A stretch of 64,000 bases of DNA from Gnetum montanum. Taxonomy: Eukaryota > Streptophyta > Gnetopsida > Gnetales > Gnetaceae. Made by a program: the position numbers and the translations under genes. Where the stretch lies: the NCBI GenBank assembly GCA_015680685.1, contig MNCI01003697.1, forward strand, positions 174,345-238,344, read 5' to 3'. Positions 23,060-34,333 of this stretch are shown piece after piece (the stretch's first letter is position 1; the number at the start of each line of letters is the position of its first letter). The notes under the pieces were generated by a model. That model was given only the letters and a program-made list of their open reading frames with translations. It searched no databases and had not been told where the DNA came from.

Positions 23060-24060
23060 GAAATTCTTGAAAATTTTAAGCAAGAGCCCCTTGAGTTGAA
23101 AAATCTACTTGTTAGCATTGAATATGAATTCTTAAAAAGTGGGAAGCCAATAATATCAATTCAAATCTTTCTCCTAAACAAAAGGAGATGCTACTAAATG
23201 TGGTCAATAAATGGCCAACAAAATTTGCTTGGTCATATCCCAAACTCAAAGGGATTGATCCTAGAATATGTTAGCATCATATCTACACTAATATGGCCAT
23301 GAAGCCAAGGAGGTAGCTGCAATGATAGTTGAATCCCAAATTGAAGCAGATCATTAAAGAGGAAATTGAACAACTTCTCAAGGTAGGGTTTATCTATCCC
23401 ATTGCAGATAGTGAGTGGGTTAGCCCACTCATGATTGTGCCAAAAAAGGGTATCAAGTGGAAAGTCTACATCAACTTCTGAATATTGAATATGGCAACAT
23501 TCAAAGATTACTTTCCATTTCCATTTGTGAATAAGGTGTTGGACATCATTTGTGGGTAATGCTATTATAGTTTTCTAGATAGTTATAGTGGCTATAACCG
23601 AATCCATATCACGGTAGAGGATCAAGCGAAAATAACATTCATGAGTTCATGGAGGAATTTTGCATATCAAAATATACCTTTTAGCCTATGCAATTCCCCT
23701 ACCACATTCCAATGACTCATCTTGAGTATTTTTTAGTAACAAATTAGTAGTGTGATGGAAGTCTTCATGGATGACTTCTCCATCTATGGGGCTACATTTG
23801 AGCAAGCCATGGATCATCTTAAGTAAGCGCTTAAAAGATGTTTTGAGACAAATATTTTTCTCAATTAGAATAAGAACCATCTGATGGTTTAGGAGGGCAT
23901 CATGTTGGGGCATAAAATTTCACAAGTAGGAATTGAGCTTGATCCTAAAAGGATTAAGGGATTACCCATAAACCAGAAATTGTAAAAGATGTCTGGTCAT
24001 TCCTTAGACACACAAGTTACTATAGAAGATTCATAGAGAATTTCTCTAAGATTGCAAAAT
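23060..24060 (+). pseudogene. Reverse transcriptase of element A (decayed)
   Basis: Motifs in order: PKLKQIIKEEIEQLL, VGFIYPIADSEWVSPLMIVP near 23380, MATFKDYFPFPFVNKVLD, YYSFLDSYSGYNRIHI near 23565, ITFMSSWRNFAYQNIPFSLC and the intact catalytic VFMDDFSIYG at 23761-23790. A short thumb region ends near 24060. FMDD keeps both catalytic Asp residues, but stops and a frame change after the thumb make the gene non-functional. Confidence 0.85.
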
Positions 24061-24149
24061 CATTGGTAAAGCTAACAAAGAAATATGCTTAATTTGTTTG
24101 GACCAAAGAATGTGAAAATGCATTCCAACAGTTAAAGGAGAAACTCATA

Positions 24150-24560
24150 GAAACTCCAATTCTACAAGCACCAAATTGGTCTAGACCATTTCATGTTATT
24201 ATAGATGCATCAAATTATGTCTTAGGGGCTATGCATACATAGTTGGATGACAAGAAACATCCATATTACATTCACTATGCAAGTTGAAGCATTATGGATG
24301 CACAACTAAATGATACCACAATGGAGAAAGAACTCATGGCTGTGGTGTATGCTCTAGAGAAGTATAGGCACTATGTGCTTGGATATAAGGTGTTCATGCA
24401 TACAAATCATAGTGTAATTTTTTTAATGATGAATAAGCTAATAGTGAATCCCCATGTCATACGGTGGCTGGTGATCTTGCAAGAATTCAATCTTATGATG
24501 GTAGATCGAAGGAACTAAGAATGTCGTCACTAATCACTTGTCTAGATTGCAATGAAACAA
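24150..24560 (+). pseudogene. RNase H of element A (decayed)
   Basis: PFHVIIDASNYVLGAMHT near 24190, then the open stretch 24294-24515 with MEKELMAVVYALEKYRHYVL and KVFMHTNHSVIFLM. This is the usual single Ty3/gypsy RNase H after RT, in a different frame from RT. No second RNase H follows. Confidence 0.8.
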
Positions 24561-24689
24561 CAAAAAGGAGGAAAGCCCATTGTTTGAATAGTTTCTTGAT
24601 GAACTCCTCTTTGTCAAGGCTATAACTGAACAATTTCCCATTGAGCCTAAATGGTATGATGGCATTCTCACCTATCTTCTTACTTAAAA

Positions 24690-25900
24690 GATGCCACAAG
24701 AACTAGACTGTAGAAGGAAACAACAGTTTCTTCACCAGGTAAAATGCTTCATGGAGATCAATGAGCACCTCTATAGGGTGTGCACTAATGGCCTAGTTTG
24801 TTGGTTTTTCCCTAATGCTAATCAACTATGCATTCTCAAAAATGCTCATGAGGGTCCTTTTGGAGTCCACTATGCTTAGAGATGCATGGCCAATAAGATC
24901 TTGATGGTAAGGTATTATTGGCCAACACATTTTAGGGATGCTCACCAATTTGTTAGTTATTGTGAATGCTACCAATGCGATGGTCAAATAACTACTTGAA
25001 TGGAGGGACCTCAATAGTGGATCTAACCACTAGAATCCTTCAACATATATGGCACTGACTTGATGGGTTCCATCATGCCCATGTCAAATGGAAAGGCATA
25101 CATCATAGTCGCTATTGACTATTATACAAAATGGGTAGAAGCAACAACCATCACCAACTGTACATCTTCTACTGTTGATTGGTTTGTACAACTAAATGTT
25201 GTAAATAGGTTTGGTATGCCATGTGCATTAATTTTTTATAATGGAACCCACTTTATAGGCACTACCTTTCAAAAGCTCCTGAAACACTTAGGGGTTGAGC
25301 TTAAATTAACAACACCTTATCATCCCCAAGCCAAGAATTAATCTAAGGTTACAAATAAGAAAATCACTAAGATCTTAATAATAATAGTTTCCAAATATAG
25401 AAGAGATTGAAGCACAAAAATTAACAATGACCTCTAGACCTACCACTCCACCTAGAAGCTTCCTATAGGTTACTCTCCCTATGAGCTAGTGTATGGAAAA
25501 TTGCCAACTCTTCCTATTCAATTCGAGCTTTGTACAATTTCAACAGCCTGTGACCTTGACCTTAACTTAACTTTAGCACAAAAAGAAAGATTAATGAATA
25601 TCAACCTAGTAGATGAAAACTAATTAGTGGCCCTATCATCTAACAATTTGCACAAGGAATTCAATAAAAAGGACCATGACCTTAGAATTAGGAAATTGGA
25701 ATTTCAACTAAAAGATAAGGTCCTCTACTAGAACCCCACACATGTGCCACAATGAACCAAGTTTCAAGCATTTTGGGAAGGCCCTTACATCATTTATGAA
25801 ACCTTTATTTTTGGAACCATGTTAATCTACAAACCTAAGAGCCCAAACAAAAAGTAGTTGATCAACACACAACAAGTCAAACCTTTCCACAAGCCTAAGT
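24690..25900 (+). pseudogene. Integrase of element A (decayed)
   Basis: The zinc-binding part reads HLYRVCTNGLVCWFF, HEGPFGVHYA and CECYQCDGQ near 24960. The catalytic core reads FNIYGTDLMGSIMP near 25050, IIVAIDYYTKWVEATTITN, NRFGMPCALIFYNGTHFIG near 25210 (central Asp lost) and LKLTTPYHPQAKN. The C-terminal domain reads YSPYELVYGKLPTLPIQ and FWEGPYIIYETFIFGTML near 25770, ending near 25895. RT and INT lie in the same plus frame, although RNase H between them is shifted. Confidence 0.85.
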
Positions 25901-27961
25901 AAGCTAGTGCAACAAACATCTCATCAGATGGACAACCATGCTCAATATTTCAAATCTTCTATTTTCAAATTATTCATGGGGGAGATGGTTATCCATGATC
26001 ATTATATCAGTGGCTCCTCAGTTTTCCATCTTTTTATTTTGCACATTTTTGTTTTACACCTTGTTATTTTTAAAAATTTTTGTTTTACACCTTCTATATC
26101 TTACATCCTTGTTTTTTACTTTATTAAATTTTTTCAATTTTTGTTTGATAACATCATTAGTAAATTTTATTTTTATTTATTATTTTAAAATTTATTTTAT
26201 ATTTTTCTTTATTTTAATGTGATTTTCTTATTATCTTCTAATAATAACATGCTTTATTACCAACTAGGTATAGTGTGGTTTGCTTGATGTGGGAATGTGT
26301 TATTCGATTATTTAATTATTGGTATTTGGATTCTAGCTTTAAATTTTGTTACTAATAACTAAGACATGGTTTCTTTTTCATGAAATAGGCAATGATTTCA
26401 CATCATCCATCCATCCACAAACTCTATGGTGTTCCAGTTCTGGAAGTGTGAGGTCCCTTTTCATTAATAAAACTTTAACAAACTTGTGACCTTAGTAGTT
26501 TTCAGACTTGGGAAGGATTCAAAAGTTTGAATAGGGTGTGACTTTAAGGGGATTCAATACTCTTTATACTCTTTTACTTACTTGGGTGCATGGGTGTTTT
26601 CTTGGATTTCTTACCATTCCATGTAAACCAATAACACGAAGTTAAATAAGTCTTTTCATGGTGTGGTTCCTATTCAAAAATAAATAAAAGAAATTATGGA
26701 AATTCAAAGCACACCCCTTAGGCAAAATAAATTAGCTACAAGGACTAGTTATGGGACTAGAAAGACATGTTACCCATGCCTAAAGGTCCCCTCTAACTGA
26801 GGCCCTTTCTCACTTCTTACTTATCTTTTTCTCTTAAATAAAGAATGGTGGTTGTTCTATGTGAGGACTTTTGTGTTTCAAGGGGCTGAACCAATCTTAG
26901 AGTGGTGATGCAAAGACACTAAACAATGGTTGGTTTTGGTCTAGACTAAGGATGGATTTTATTAGGTCATTTAACCAAAAAATTCACAAGGGACTTCATG
27001 TGACCTTACTTGAGAACTTCATTCCACTTTGTCTCTCTCATTCATCTATGCTTTTCCTACCTCACCTCACTTCCATTTTTTATGTCCTTGTTTGATGTTT
27101 TGGTTTGATGTGTCGAAATTCTTAGGTAGCTTCTTTTTGGTTTTTGTACTTAACCTTCTGTAACCATTAATCACCCATGGGACCCATAAACTCCTTGGTT
27201 TGAGGATATGCAAGGGAAACAAAGGGCATGTGCCTACTTTGGGGAGGATCCACTTGCATATATTTTGATTGGATTAGTTAAGTTCTTTATCCTTAGGCAT
27301 TCTCACAATCAAACCCTTTTTTGTATCCCATCAATGAAAGCCAATTATGTGCATCTTCACAATGGTTTCAGTGAAATCGTCTTTTTTGTTATTGTAAATT
27401 ATTTAATCCTCTTCAAGAATTTCATCACATTTGAAATTTTTAGAATTCAATAATAGATCCCTTATCCATTTCGCCCTATTTTTTATCCTTCCTACTAATG
27501 CTATTAAGAGAATCAATTCTCCATAATCACAGCATAGCTAAGTGTAACTGCCAATGAGACTAGGTACCTAAAAGCTATAAGTTACACATTGCACACTAAT
27601 CCATGATTTTGTTGTGATTATAGTGGGAAGTGTGGACTAGAGGTAGGACTATCTTCACCAAGGAATCAACACCAACACCATGTGATAAGGCCCATTCATG
27701 ATCATTGAATCTTCTCCCTCATTCTTCAATTGCCAAAGGAGTTGGATGTCAATTTTTGCTATGGTGCTTAATTATATTATCATGAAAATTTAATTTTGTA
27801 AAATATTGTAAATTCATACCCTTGGGCACTTAGAATCTATTTGTTCCATATGAGATAGTTTTCATGTCAGTTAATAATCTCATACCTTCCCAATATTTTG
27901 TAACAGACTTGTTTGTTCTTTTGCTCACTCGAGGATGAGTTTTTATTTAGTCATGGAGGTA
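25901..27961 (+). other. 3' untranslated zone of element A
   Basis: No domain. Contains TCATGGGGGAGATGG (25974), a long T-rich stretch at 26030-26220, and GGATGAGTTTTTATTTAGTC followed by ATGGAGGTA as polypurine-side sequence directly before the 3' LTR. Element F carries the same landmarks on the minus strand (61740 and 59870-59920). Confidence 0.7.
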
Positions 27962-28852
27962 TGATGAACTATATTTTATTTGGCTCTAATAATAGATATA
28001 TCTAATATCAGAGCCCTGATATCAGATACCCATTATTGGGGACCAAGATGTGATGTCAGATATTCGATATAGCAGGATTTGTGTCAACCTATAAATATAG
28101 CATTGAATGCATGATTTGGGCATAAGTTTTATCATAGCATAGTAGATATCTTGTAGTTTTTCTTCCTAAGAGTTAGAATATTTTCCTAAGTGCTTGCAAT
28201 AGAATTCATTAAGTATATAGAATTTTATCTGAGCACTATTGTACATAAGCATGGTAATGTGTGCAATAATAGAGACGAGCTTTCTAATAAACCTTGCATC
28301 ACTTTGGCTAGATTAAATATTTTATTTATGCATTTAATGTTTTAAGCAATTTCATTTAACATTTTCAATAATTAATCTAATTAGTGAATTAAGCTAGCTA
28401 AGTTAAATATTAATCAATTAAGCACATAGGTATGACCACTTTGAGCATGCACATGATGCTTACTAATCCTAGCAACTTTTAATGTTTGGTAACCCAACAA
28501 TGTTATACATTTTTAGGATGTGTACAAAAAATGGAAATAGATACTTATGTTAGGATTAGTTAGAGATTAATTAGTTAGTTAGATTGAATTAGCCATTAAA
28601 AATTACTTGATTTCCTTATTTTAAGCACCAAGAACATAAAACATAAAAATGATAAAAATTTGATGCCTTAGATGCACTTAACAATACCTTTGCATTTCAC
28701 AAGTGTAGCTGGGAAGACAACAATTGTAATTATTATACTTAACTTCCTAGAACTAGTGTACTTGAAGAGTTAGGATCTTTGTAATTTGACTAGATCGCAC
28801 ATGAATGCTTGTCATTTGTATGGTTAAGCGTAAGGGTATTCTTTGCTCAGTA
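27962..28852 (+). repeat. 3' LTR of element A
   Basis: Begins TGATGAACTATATTTTATT and ends between CTTTGCTCA (28849) and GTA (28852). The three-base uncertainty arises because CA falls at 28849 but the GGCTT duplication starts at 28853. CCTATAAATATAGC near 28090 is a likely TATA box. Confidence 0.85.
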
Positions 28853-29072
28853 GGCTTCAATATGAATAGATTGATGGCTTAGCTTTTTCTTTAAACATTT
28901 TGCTAAAATCTCATCGATTCAACTCTTTTTCCCATCTTAAAATAATCATGCATTATTAAATATTGATGAGCAAATGTGTCATTGTAAGTTGAGCCATTTT
29001 TGTAGAGCCAAGTTTCTATTCCATAAGCTTAAATAATAAAATTGGCTTCTCAATTTTTCTTTGGGCATATAG
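28853..29072 (-). repeat. Left LTR of element C, part 2 (between A and X)
   Basis: Matches 40490-40700: AATATGAATAG, TTAGCTTTTTCTT, AATAATCATGCATT, CTTAAATAATAAAA and TCTCAATTTTTCTTTG are shared. It breaks at TATAG (29068-29072), where element X starts, and resumes at 34334. Confidence 0.8.
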
Positions 29073-30193
29073 TGAAGTAGGTTCACTCCACAATTAAATC
29101 ATCTTTAATGTACTAAATCTAGATATTATGCAAAAAAAAAAAATTATTTTCTAGAAAAATAAGAAAACTAGCTATCTTCAATTAAATTATTCAAAGATTA
29201 CAATAGGGTTCACACAACCTACAAGCATTCAAAAACTTATCATGCTCAAACAATATTGCAGAGCATGAGGGTCTACAATCATACAATGATTGTTCTTAAT
29301 GAAAGACACGATAAAGAGAAATGTCTTCCATAATCCAAGATATAGATCTAAACTCACAAGTGAAATACAAGAGAATAGAACACATAGATCAACACATCAC
29401 AAGTTTATCTTGGAGCTACAATCACCTACTGCACTTACCGAATGTCCTAACTCAATCTCTCTTACTCAGTTCTCCTTACATACCAACTCTCCTCTCCTCT
29501 CTCATGCATGAAGGTATACATCACCATAAAGATACAAAACACTAGGAAGATTTCTTTGTGCCTCCCTAGATGTTTCCCACATGGATCTAAAGTCTTTTGG
29601 ATGTTTTTCAATCGAAATGCCACATCAGAGATTTTCTTCTTTGCTAGCATAGATGTCTCTTGTTTCATGTAGACGTCTCTTGTGAGAGCTCTATTCTCAG
29701 GAGAGACATCTACTATTTTTGAAAGATGTCTTCACTTCAAGGGAGACTTCTTTAGAAATATGTCTATCTTTCTAGGAAGATATTTTTTATGAAAGTCCTA
29801 CTCTCGAGAGAGATATATACTATTTTTTTGATACGTATTCTATGGACTAGAGACATCTTCACTTTAGGAAATATGTCTCTAGAAAGAAATCTTTCTTTTT
29901 GCAAATACACCTATCCTAATAGTGTGAAAATTAAAAATGCTTGTTATGATACCAAGAGCCTCCAGATGCCTTCCAACAAGTCCTCATAGATCCTAGAACC
30001 TCATAAACTCATCAAAATAAGCCAAAAACACCTTCGAACATGCCAAAACATCCAATAATCTTCATCATAAAAATTAACACAAAAAGACATACAAAAACTA
30101 GACACACACACCTAGGTCTTTTCCAAGTGCAAAACCTACAAAAACAACCTGTAGGATAAGCAAAAGGGAATTGAAAGAGGTGTTCCTACATCA
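29073..30193. mobile_element. Element X: solo-LTR-like insertion (1121 bp)
   Basis: Bounded by TGAAGTAGG and CCTACATCA, which are inverted repeats with one mismatch and give the TG...CA ends of an LTR. TATAG lies on its left (29068-29072), and TATA (30194-30197) plus the G at 34334 restore TATAG on its right once the copia insertion is removed. No coding domain is seen. A degenerate duplication of about 110-130 bp lies at 29685-29910 (GAGAGACATCTACTATTTTT versus GAGAGATATATACTATTTTT). The family and strand are unknown; a solo LTR or small non-autonomous LTR element are the alternatives. Confidence 0.7.
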
Positions 30194-30197
30194 TATA
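30193..30197. repeat. Target-site duplication of the copia element, left copy (ATATA)
   Basis: ATATA precedes TGTTGG at 30198 and recurs at 34329-34333 immediately after the 3' LTR. Confidence 0.9.
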
Positions 30198-30572
30198 TGT
30201 TGGAAAAAACTAACTGTGAAGCTATAGATCACAACAATGAATTAGCAGTTGCTTATTCATGAACTACACTTTCCGTTTCTATTGTCCGATAGTTTTAGAA
30301 TTTTTCCTAAAGATGACATAAGACTTCTAAACATGTTGTGAAGATCTATCTCAATTAATTTTAGATGTTTCCAATTTTGTAACCCCATATGTGGCTATTT
30401 AAGTCTATTTTGGGATCGGTCATATACACAAGAGTTGAGAGTTGAATGTCTGTGATTTCTAAGAAATACAATAAAGTTTGCTATTATTGTTTTTGGTTTT
30501 CTAAAATTTCTAATCATGCAACTGCTCTTTATTTTCATCTCATTTCATATTTTGCTGCCAGATCTGCTAATA
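30198..30572 (+). repeat. 5' LTR of copia element (375 bp)
   Basis: TGTTGGAAAAAACTAACTG to CTGCTAATA (terminal CA changed to TA). It contains CTATTTAAGTC (TATA-like) near 30397 and AATACAATAAAG near 30465 (polyadenylation-type signal), both also in the 3' copy. Confidence 0.95.
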
Positions 30573-30573
30573 G

Positions 30574-30585
30574 TGATATCAGAGC
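30574..30585 (+). other. Primer-binding site of copia element
   Basis: TGATATCAGAGC, one base from TGGTATCAGAGC, the standard plant copia site complementary to initiator-Met tRNA. It lies right after the 5' LTR. Confidence 0.85.
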
Positions 30586-30638
30586 TCCTAGGTTCATAGT
30601 CCATGGAAGTGTTGTAGATCGTGCATACAAATTTTACA

Positions 30639-30730
30639 AAATGGCTGCCAAATACGAAATAGAGAAGTTCAATGGAAGCAACTTCACATTGTGGAATGAA
30701 AAGAAGAGTAATGAAAAGCATCCTTAAGGG
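30639..30730 (+). pseudogene. gag remnant of copia element (N-terminal stub)
   Basis: An ATG at 30639 opens MAAKYEIEKFNGSNFTLWN, the usual beginning of plant copia gag. After about 28 codons the frame ends at a TAA. The sequence then resumes in pre-protease linker, with no capsid body and no CCHC zinc knuckle, so most of gag has been deleted between about 30700 and 30760. The stub is in the same frame as pol. Confidence 0.85.
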
Positions 30731-30759
30731 AATGTGGCAAGTACCTCATATGACGATGA

Positions 30760-33700
30760 TGTTCTATACAGTGAGGCAACTATTGCTGAAAGTAGATAGA
30801 AGCTCATTGATGCTTGGATCTTGGATTCAGGAGCAACATGGCACATGACCTCTCGGAGAGAATGGTTTTATCACTACAAACCAATCTCAGAAGATTCTAT
30901 GTACATGGGAAATGATCATGCTTTGAAAATCATTGGTATTGGTACTATCAAGATAAAGATGTATGATGGCACTATTCGCACCATACAAGAGGTACGACAT
31001 GTGGAGGGCCTGAAGAAAAATCTACTATATTTAGGACAACTAGATGATATTGGGTGCAAAACTTGTATAGAGAATGGGATCTTGAATATTACCAAAGGTG
31101 TGCTTGTGGTAATGAAGGAAAAAAAGGTTGTTGCAAATCTGTACATGCTTATGGGGAACACACATCAAGTGGGAGAGTCTTTTGTTGCATCAACTAGTTT
31201 GGAAGAAGAATCGACGATGTTGTGGCATCAAAAGCTTGGTCATATGTCAGAACAAGGTTTGCAAATTCTCTCTAAATAGAGACTTCTTCCTGGGCTCAAT
31301 TCGGTATGTTTACCATTTTGTGAGCATTGTGTTACTAGTAAGCAACATAGATTAAAGTTTAGCACATCAACTACTAAGAGTAGAGGAATCTTGAACTTGT
31401 TACACTTTGATGTTTGGCAAGCACTAGTGACTTCCCTAGGAGGAGCAAGATACTTTGTATCTTTCATTGATGATTTCTCCAGGAGATGTTGGGTGTCTCT
31501 AATCAAAAGGAAGGTAGATGTCTTTTCAGTCTTCAAAGTTTTTAGAGCACAAGTAGAACTTGAGTCTGAACAAAGGATCAACTGTCTAAGGACAGATAAT
31601 GGAGGAGAATATAAAACTGATGAATTTAATGCATTTTGTTAGCAAGAAGGCATTAAGAGGTAGTTCACAATGGCACACACTCCTCAACAAAATGGAGTGG
31701 CAGAATGGATGAATAGAACCTTGTTGGAAAAAACAAGATCAATGTTGAAGGCTACAAATCTAACCAAGTCATTTTCGGTAGAAGTAGTTAATATGACCTG
31801 ATATTTAATCAATTGGTCTCCATCAACTACGATTGATCTAAAAACACCAATAGAAATGTGGACTAGTAAGCCAATTGTTTATTCTCATCTCCATACATTT
31901 GGAAGTTCTTTGTATGTGATGTAAAATGAACAAGAAAGATTAAACTTGGACCCAAAGTCTAAGAAATGTATCTTCTTAGGGTATGCTAATGGAGTTAAGA
32001 GGTATCGGCTGTCAGATCCCACTAGCTGCAAGGTTGTCATCAGCAGAGGTGTGATATTTGTAGAAGATAAAATGTAAGAGAATGGAGATGCTAGCACTTC
32101 AAAGGATAATTCAGAGACTACTAAAATATATGTAGAAGATAAGACAAAATCTGAAGATCCAGTTACTTTTGAAGCAACATCAATGTATGAAGAGAAAGAA
32201 CCAGTCAAGTTTGAAGCTCATGAAGTTCATCGGTCATCTTGGGTAAAAAGATCACCAACTTGGAACTTAGATTATGTTACTGAAAGTAATGTTGCATACT
32301 ACCTTTTAACGGAGGATGGAGAGCCCTCAACTTTACATGAGGCTCTCAAAAGTCCAGATGTGTCTTTGTGGATGGTAGCAATGCAAGAGGAGATTGAAGC
32401 TTTACACAAAAACAAGACATGAGATCTTGTTACACTACCACAAGGAAGAAAGACTATTGGAAAAAAATGGGTCTACAAGATCAAACATGATAGTAATGAC
32501 CAAGTGGAGCAATATCGTGCAAGATTGGTGGTAAAGGGATACACTCAAAAAGAAGGAATTGACTTCAACAAGATATTTTATCCTGTGGTTAGACTTACAA
32601 CAGTCAGAGTAGTCCTAGCAATGTATGCTACATTTGACCTTCATCTAGAACAACTAGATGTGAAAATAGCTTTTCTACATGGAGATCTTGAAGAAGAGAT
32701 TTATATGCTCCAACCAGAAGGTTTTGCAGAAGAAGGCAAAGAGAAGTTGGTTTGTAGGTTGAACAAATCTCTGTACAGTCTCAAATAGGCGCCAAGGAGT
32801 TGGTATAAGAGATTTGATTTGTATATCATGAGCCTTGGGTACAATAGACTCAGTGTAGACCCTTGTACATATTTCAAGTGATTTTATGAAGATTTTTTCA
32901 TTTTTCTATTGTATGTGGATGACATGTTGGTTGTAGGTCCCAACAAAGAGCAAATCCAAGAATTAAAGGCATATTTGGCTAGGGAATTTGATTTGAAAGA
33001 CTTGGGACCAGCAAACAAGATTCTAGGGAAGCAAATTCACTGAGATACAAATAATAAGAAGATTTGGCTTTCTTAGAAAAGTTACTTGGGTAAGATCTTG
33101 TGACGCTTCAACATGTAAGATTATAAGATAATTTCTACCCCACTTCCTGTTAATTTCAAATTATCCTCCTAGATGTGTCCTAGCACTGAAGTAGAGAGGA
33201 ATGAGATTTCTCGAGTACCATATGCATCAACATTGGAAGTCTCATGTTTGCTATGATTTGTACAAGACCATACATTGCACAAGCAGTGGGAGCAGTCAGT
33301 CGGTACATGGCAAATCCTGGATGAGAGCATTGGAGTATTGTTAAGAGAACCCTGAGATACATTAAGGGTACCTCAAATGTTGCATTATGTTATGGAGGAT
33401 CTAAATTTACTATTAAAGGTTATGTGGATTCAGATTTTGTAGGTGATCCAAATAAAAGAAAATCTACTATAGACTATGTGTTTACACTTGCAGGAGGAGC
33501 TATAAGCTGGGTATCAAGATTGCAAATAGTAGTAGCATTATCTACAACAGAAGCAGAGTACATGGTAGCTACACAAGCTTGTAAGGAAGCAATTTGGATT
33601 CAAAGGTTGTCAGAAGAGCTTGGACACAAACAAGAGAATATTCCTTTATTTTGTGATAATCAAAGCACCTTACATATGGCAAAGAATCCAACCTTTCATT

Positions 33701-33850
33701 CAAGGACAAAACACATAGGTGTACAATTTCACTTTGTTCTTAACATAGTAGAAGATGGAAGTGTGGATATGTAGAAGATACACACCAAGGATAATCTTGC
33801 AGATGTTTTGACCAAGCCGATTAACATGGACAAGTTTTCCTAGAGTAGAT
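30760..33850 (+). pseudogene. pol of copia element: protease, integrase, RT, RNase H
   Basis: A single frame to about 33230. Protease: WILDSGATWHM with DSG at 30824-30832. GAG-pre-integrase: MLWHQKLGHMSEQGLQILS near 31220. Integrase: FVSFIDDFSRRCWVSLI near 31455, CLRTDNGGEYKTDEF near 31590 and PQQNGVAEWMNRTLLEK near 31685, keeping the D-D-E residues. RT: KWVYKIKHDSNDQVEQYRAR near 32470, LDVKIAFLHGDLEEEIYM and catalytic LLYVDDMLVVG (YVDD at 32912-32923). After the single-base deletion near 33230 the RNase H runs one frame over: YVDSDFVGDPNKRKST, LSTTEAEYMVATQACKEAIW near 33540 and TKDNLADVLTKPI near 33785. About 15 nonsense codons, mostly TAG where related elements have Gln. Confidence 0.95.
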
Positions 33851-33940
33851 CCTCATATGGCCTAACAATAACATAAGCAATATAGAATGACATGGTAGAA
33901 AGGATGGTGTGGAGATATGATTGATCCTCAATCAAAATTT

Positions 33941-33953
33941 CCAAGTGGGAGAT
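33941..33953 (+). other. Polypurine tract of copia element
   Basis: CCAAGTGGGAGAT abuts TGTTGG of the 3' LTR; AAGTGGGAGATTGTTGG is the common plant copia arrangement. Confidence 0.85.
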
Positions 33954-34328
33954 TGTTGGAAAAAACTAACTATGAAGTGGCAGATCATAGCAATGAATTG
34001 GCAGTTGCTTATTCATGAACTACACTTTCTGTTTCTATCGTCCAAGAGTTTTATAATTTTCCCTAAAGATGACATAAGACTTCTAAACATGTTGTGAAGA
34101 TCTATCTCAGTTAATTTTAGATGTTTCCAATTTTATAACCCCAGATGTGGCTATTTAAGTCTATCCTGGAATCAGTCATATATACAAAAGTTGAGAGTTG
34201 AATGTTTTTGATTTTTGAGAAATACAATAAAGCTTGCTGTTATTGTTTTTGGTTTTCTACAATTGCCTATCCTTCAACTGCTCTTTATTTTCATCTCATT
34301 TCATATTTTACTACCAGATCTGCTAACA
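33954..34328 (+). repeat. 3' LTR of copia element (375 bp)
   Basis: TGTTGGAAAAAACTAACTATG to CTGCTAACA, same length as the 5' LTR, followed by ATATA. Confidence 0.95.
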
Positions 34329-34333
34329 ATATA

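Larger units (their letters stand above)
3801..28852 (+). mobile_element. Element A: Ty3/gypsy retrotransposon inserted in the LTR of C, itself split by B
   Basis: Two related LTRs bound it: 5' LTR 3801-4628 continued at 19483-19562, and 3' LTR 27962 to 28849-28852. GGCTT at 3796-3800 recurs at 28853-28857. The sequence to the right continues the LTR of C with CAATATGAATAG, matching the uninterrupted copy near 40495. Inside lie gag, PR, RT, RNase H and INT in that order on the plus strand, followed by a ~2 kb 3' untranslated zone. Several frame changes separate the domains. Integrase after RNase H and the lack of a second RNase H argue against Tat; a non-chromovirus, Athila-like assignment is possible but not proven. 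Element F in this window belongs to the same family. Confidence 0.85.
30198..34328 (+). mobile_element. Ty1/copia retrotransposon with deleted gag
   Basis: Complete structure: two 375-bp LTRs (30198-30572 and 33954-34328), ATATA duplications on both sides, a Met-tRNA-type primer-binding site, polypurine tract, and protease, integrase, RT and RNase H in copia order. By eye the LTRs differ at about 38 of 375 positions with no indel, near 10 percent. Only the first residues of gag remain. Pol has many nonsense codons and one single-base deletion near 33230. The gag start and protease resemble Tork-type copia elements; this lineage is a guess from motif resemblance. Confidence 0.95.

Noticed and set aside
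25907-26222. Two overlapping hydrophobic plus frames that look like membrane segments
   Set aside because: They come from a T-rich 3' untranslated zone of element A; hydrophobicity is a by-product of Phe/Leu/Ile codons.
30446-30727. 93-codon plus frame ending in the copia gag stub
   Set aside because: Its first half is LTR and primer-binding site sequence; only the part from 30639 is gag.
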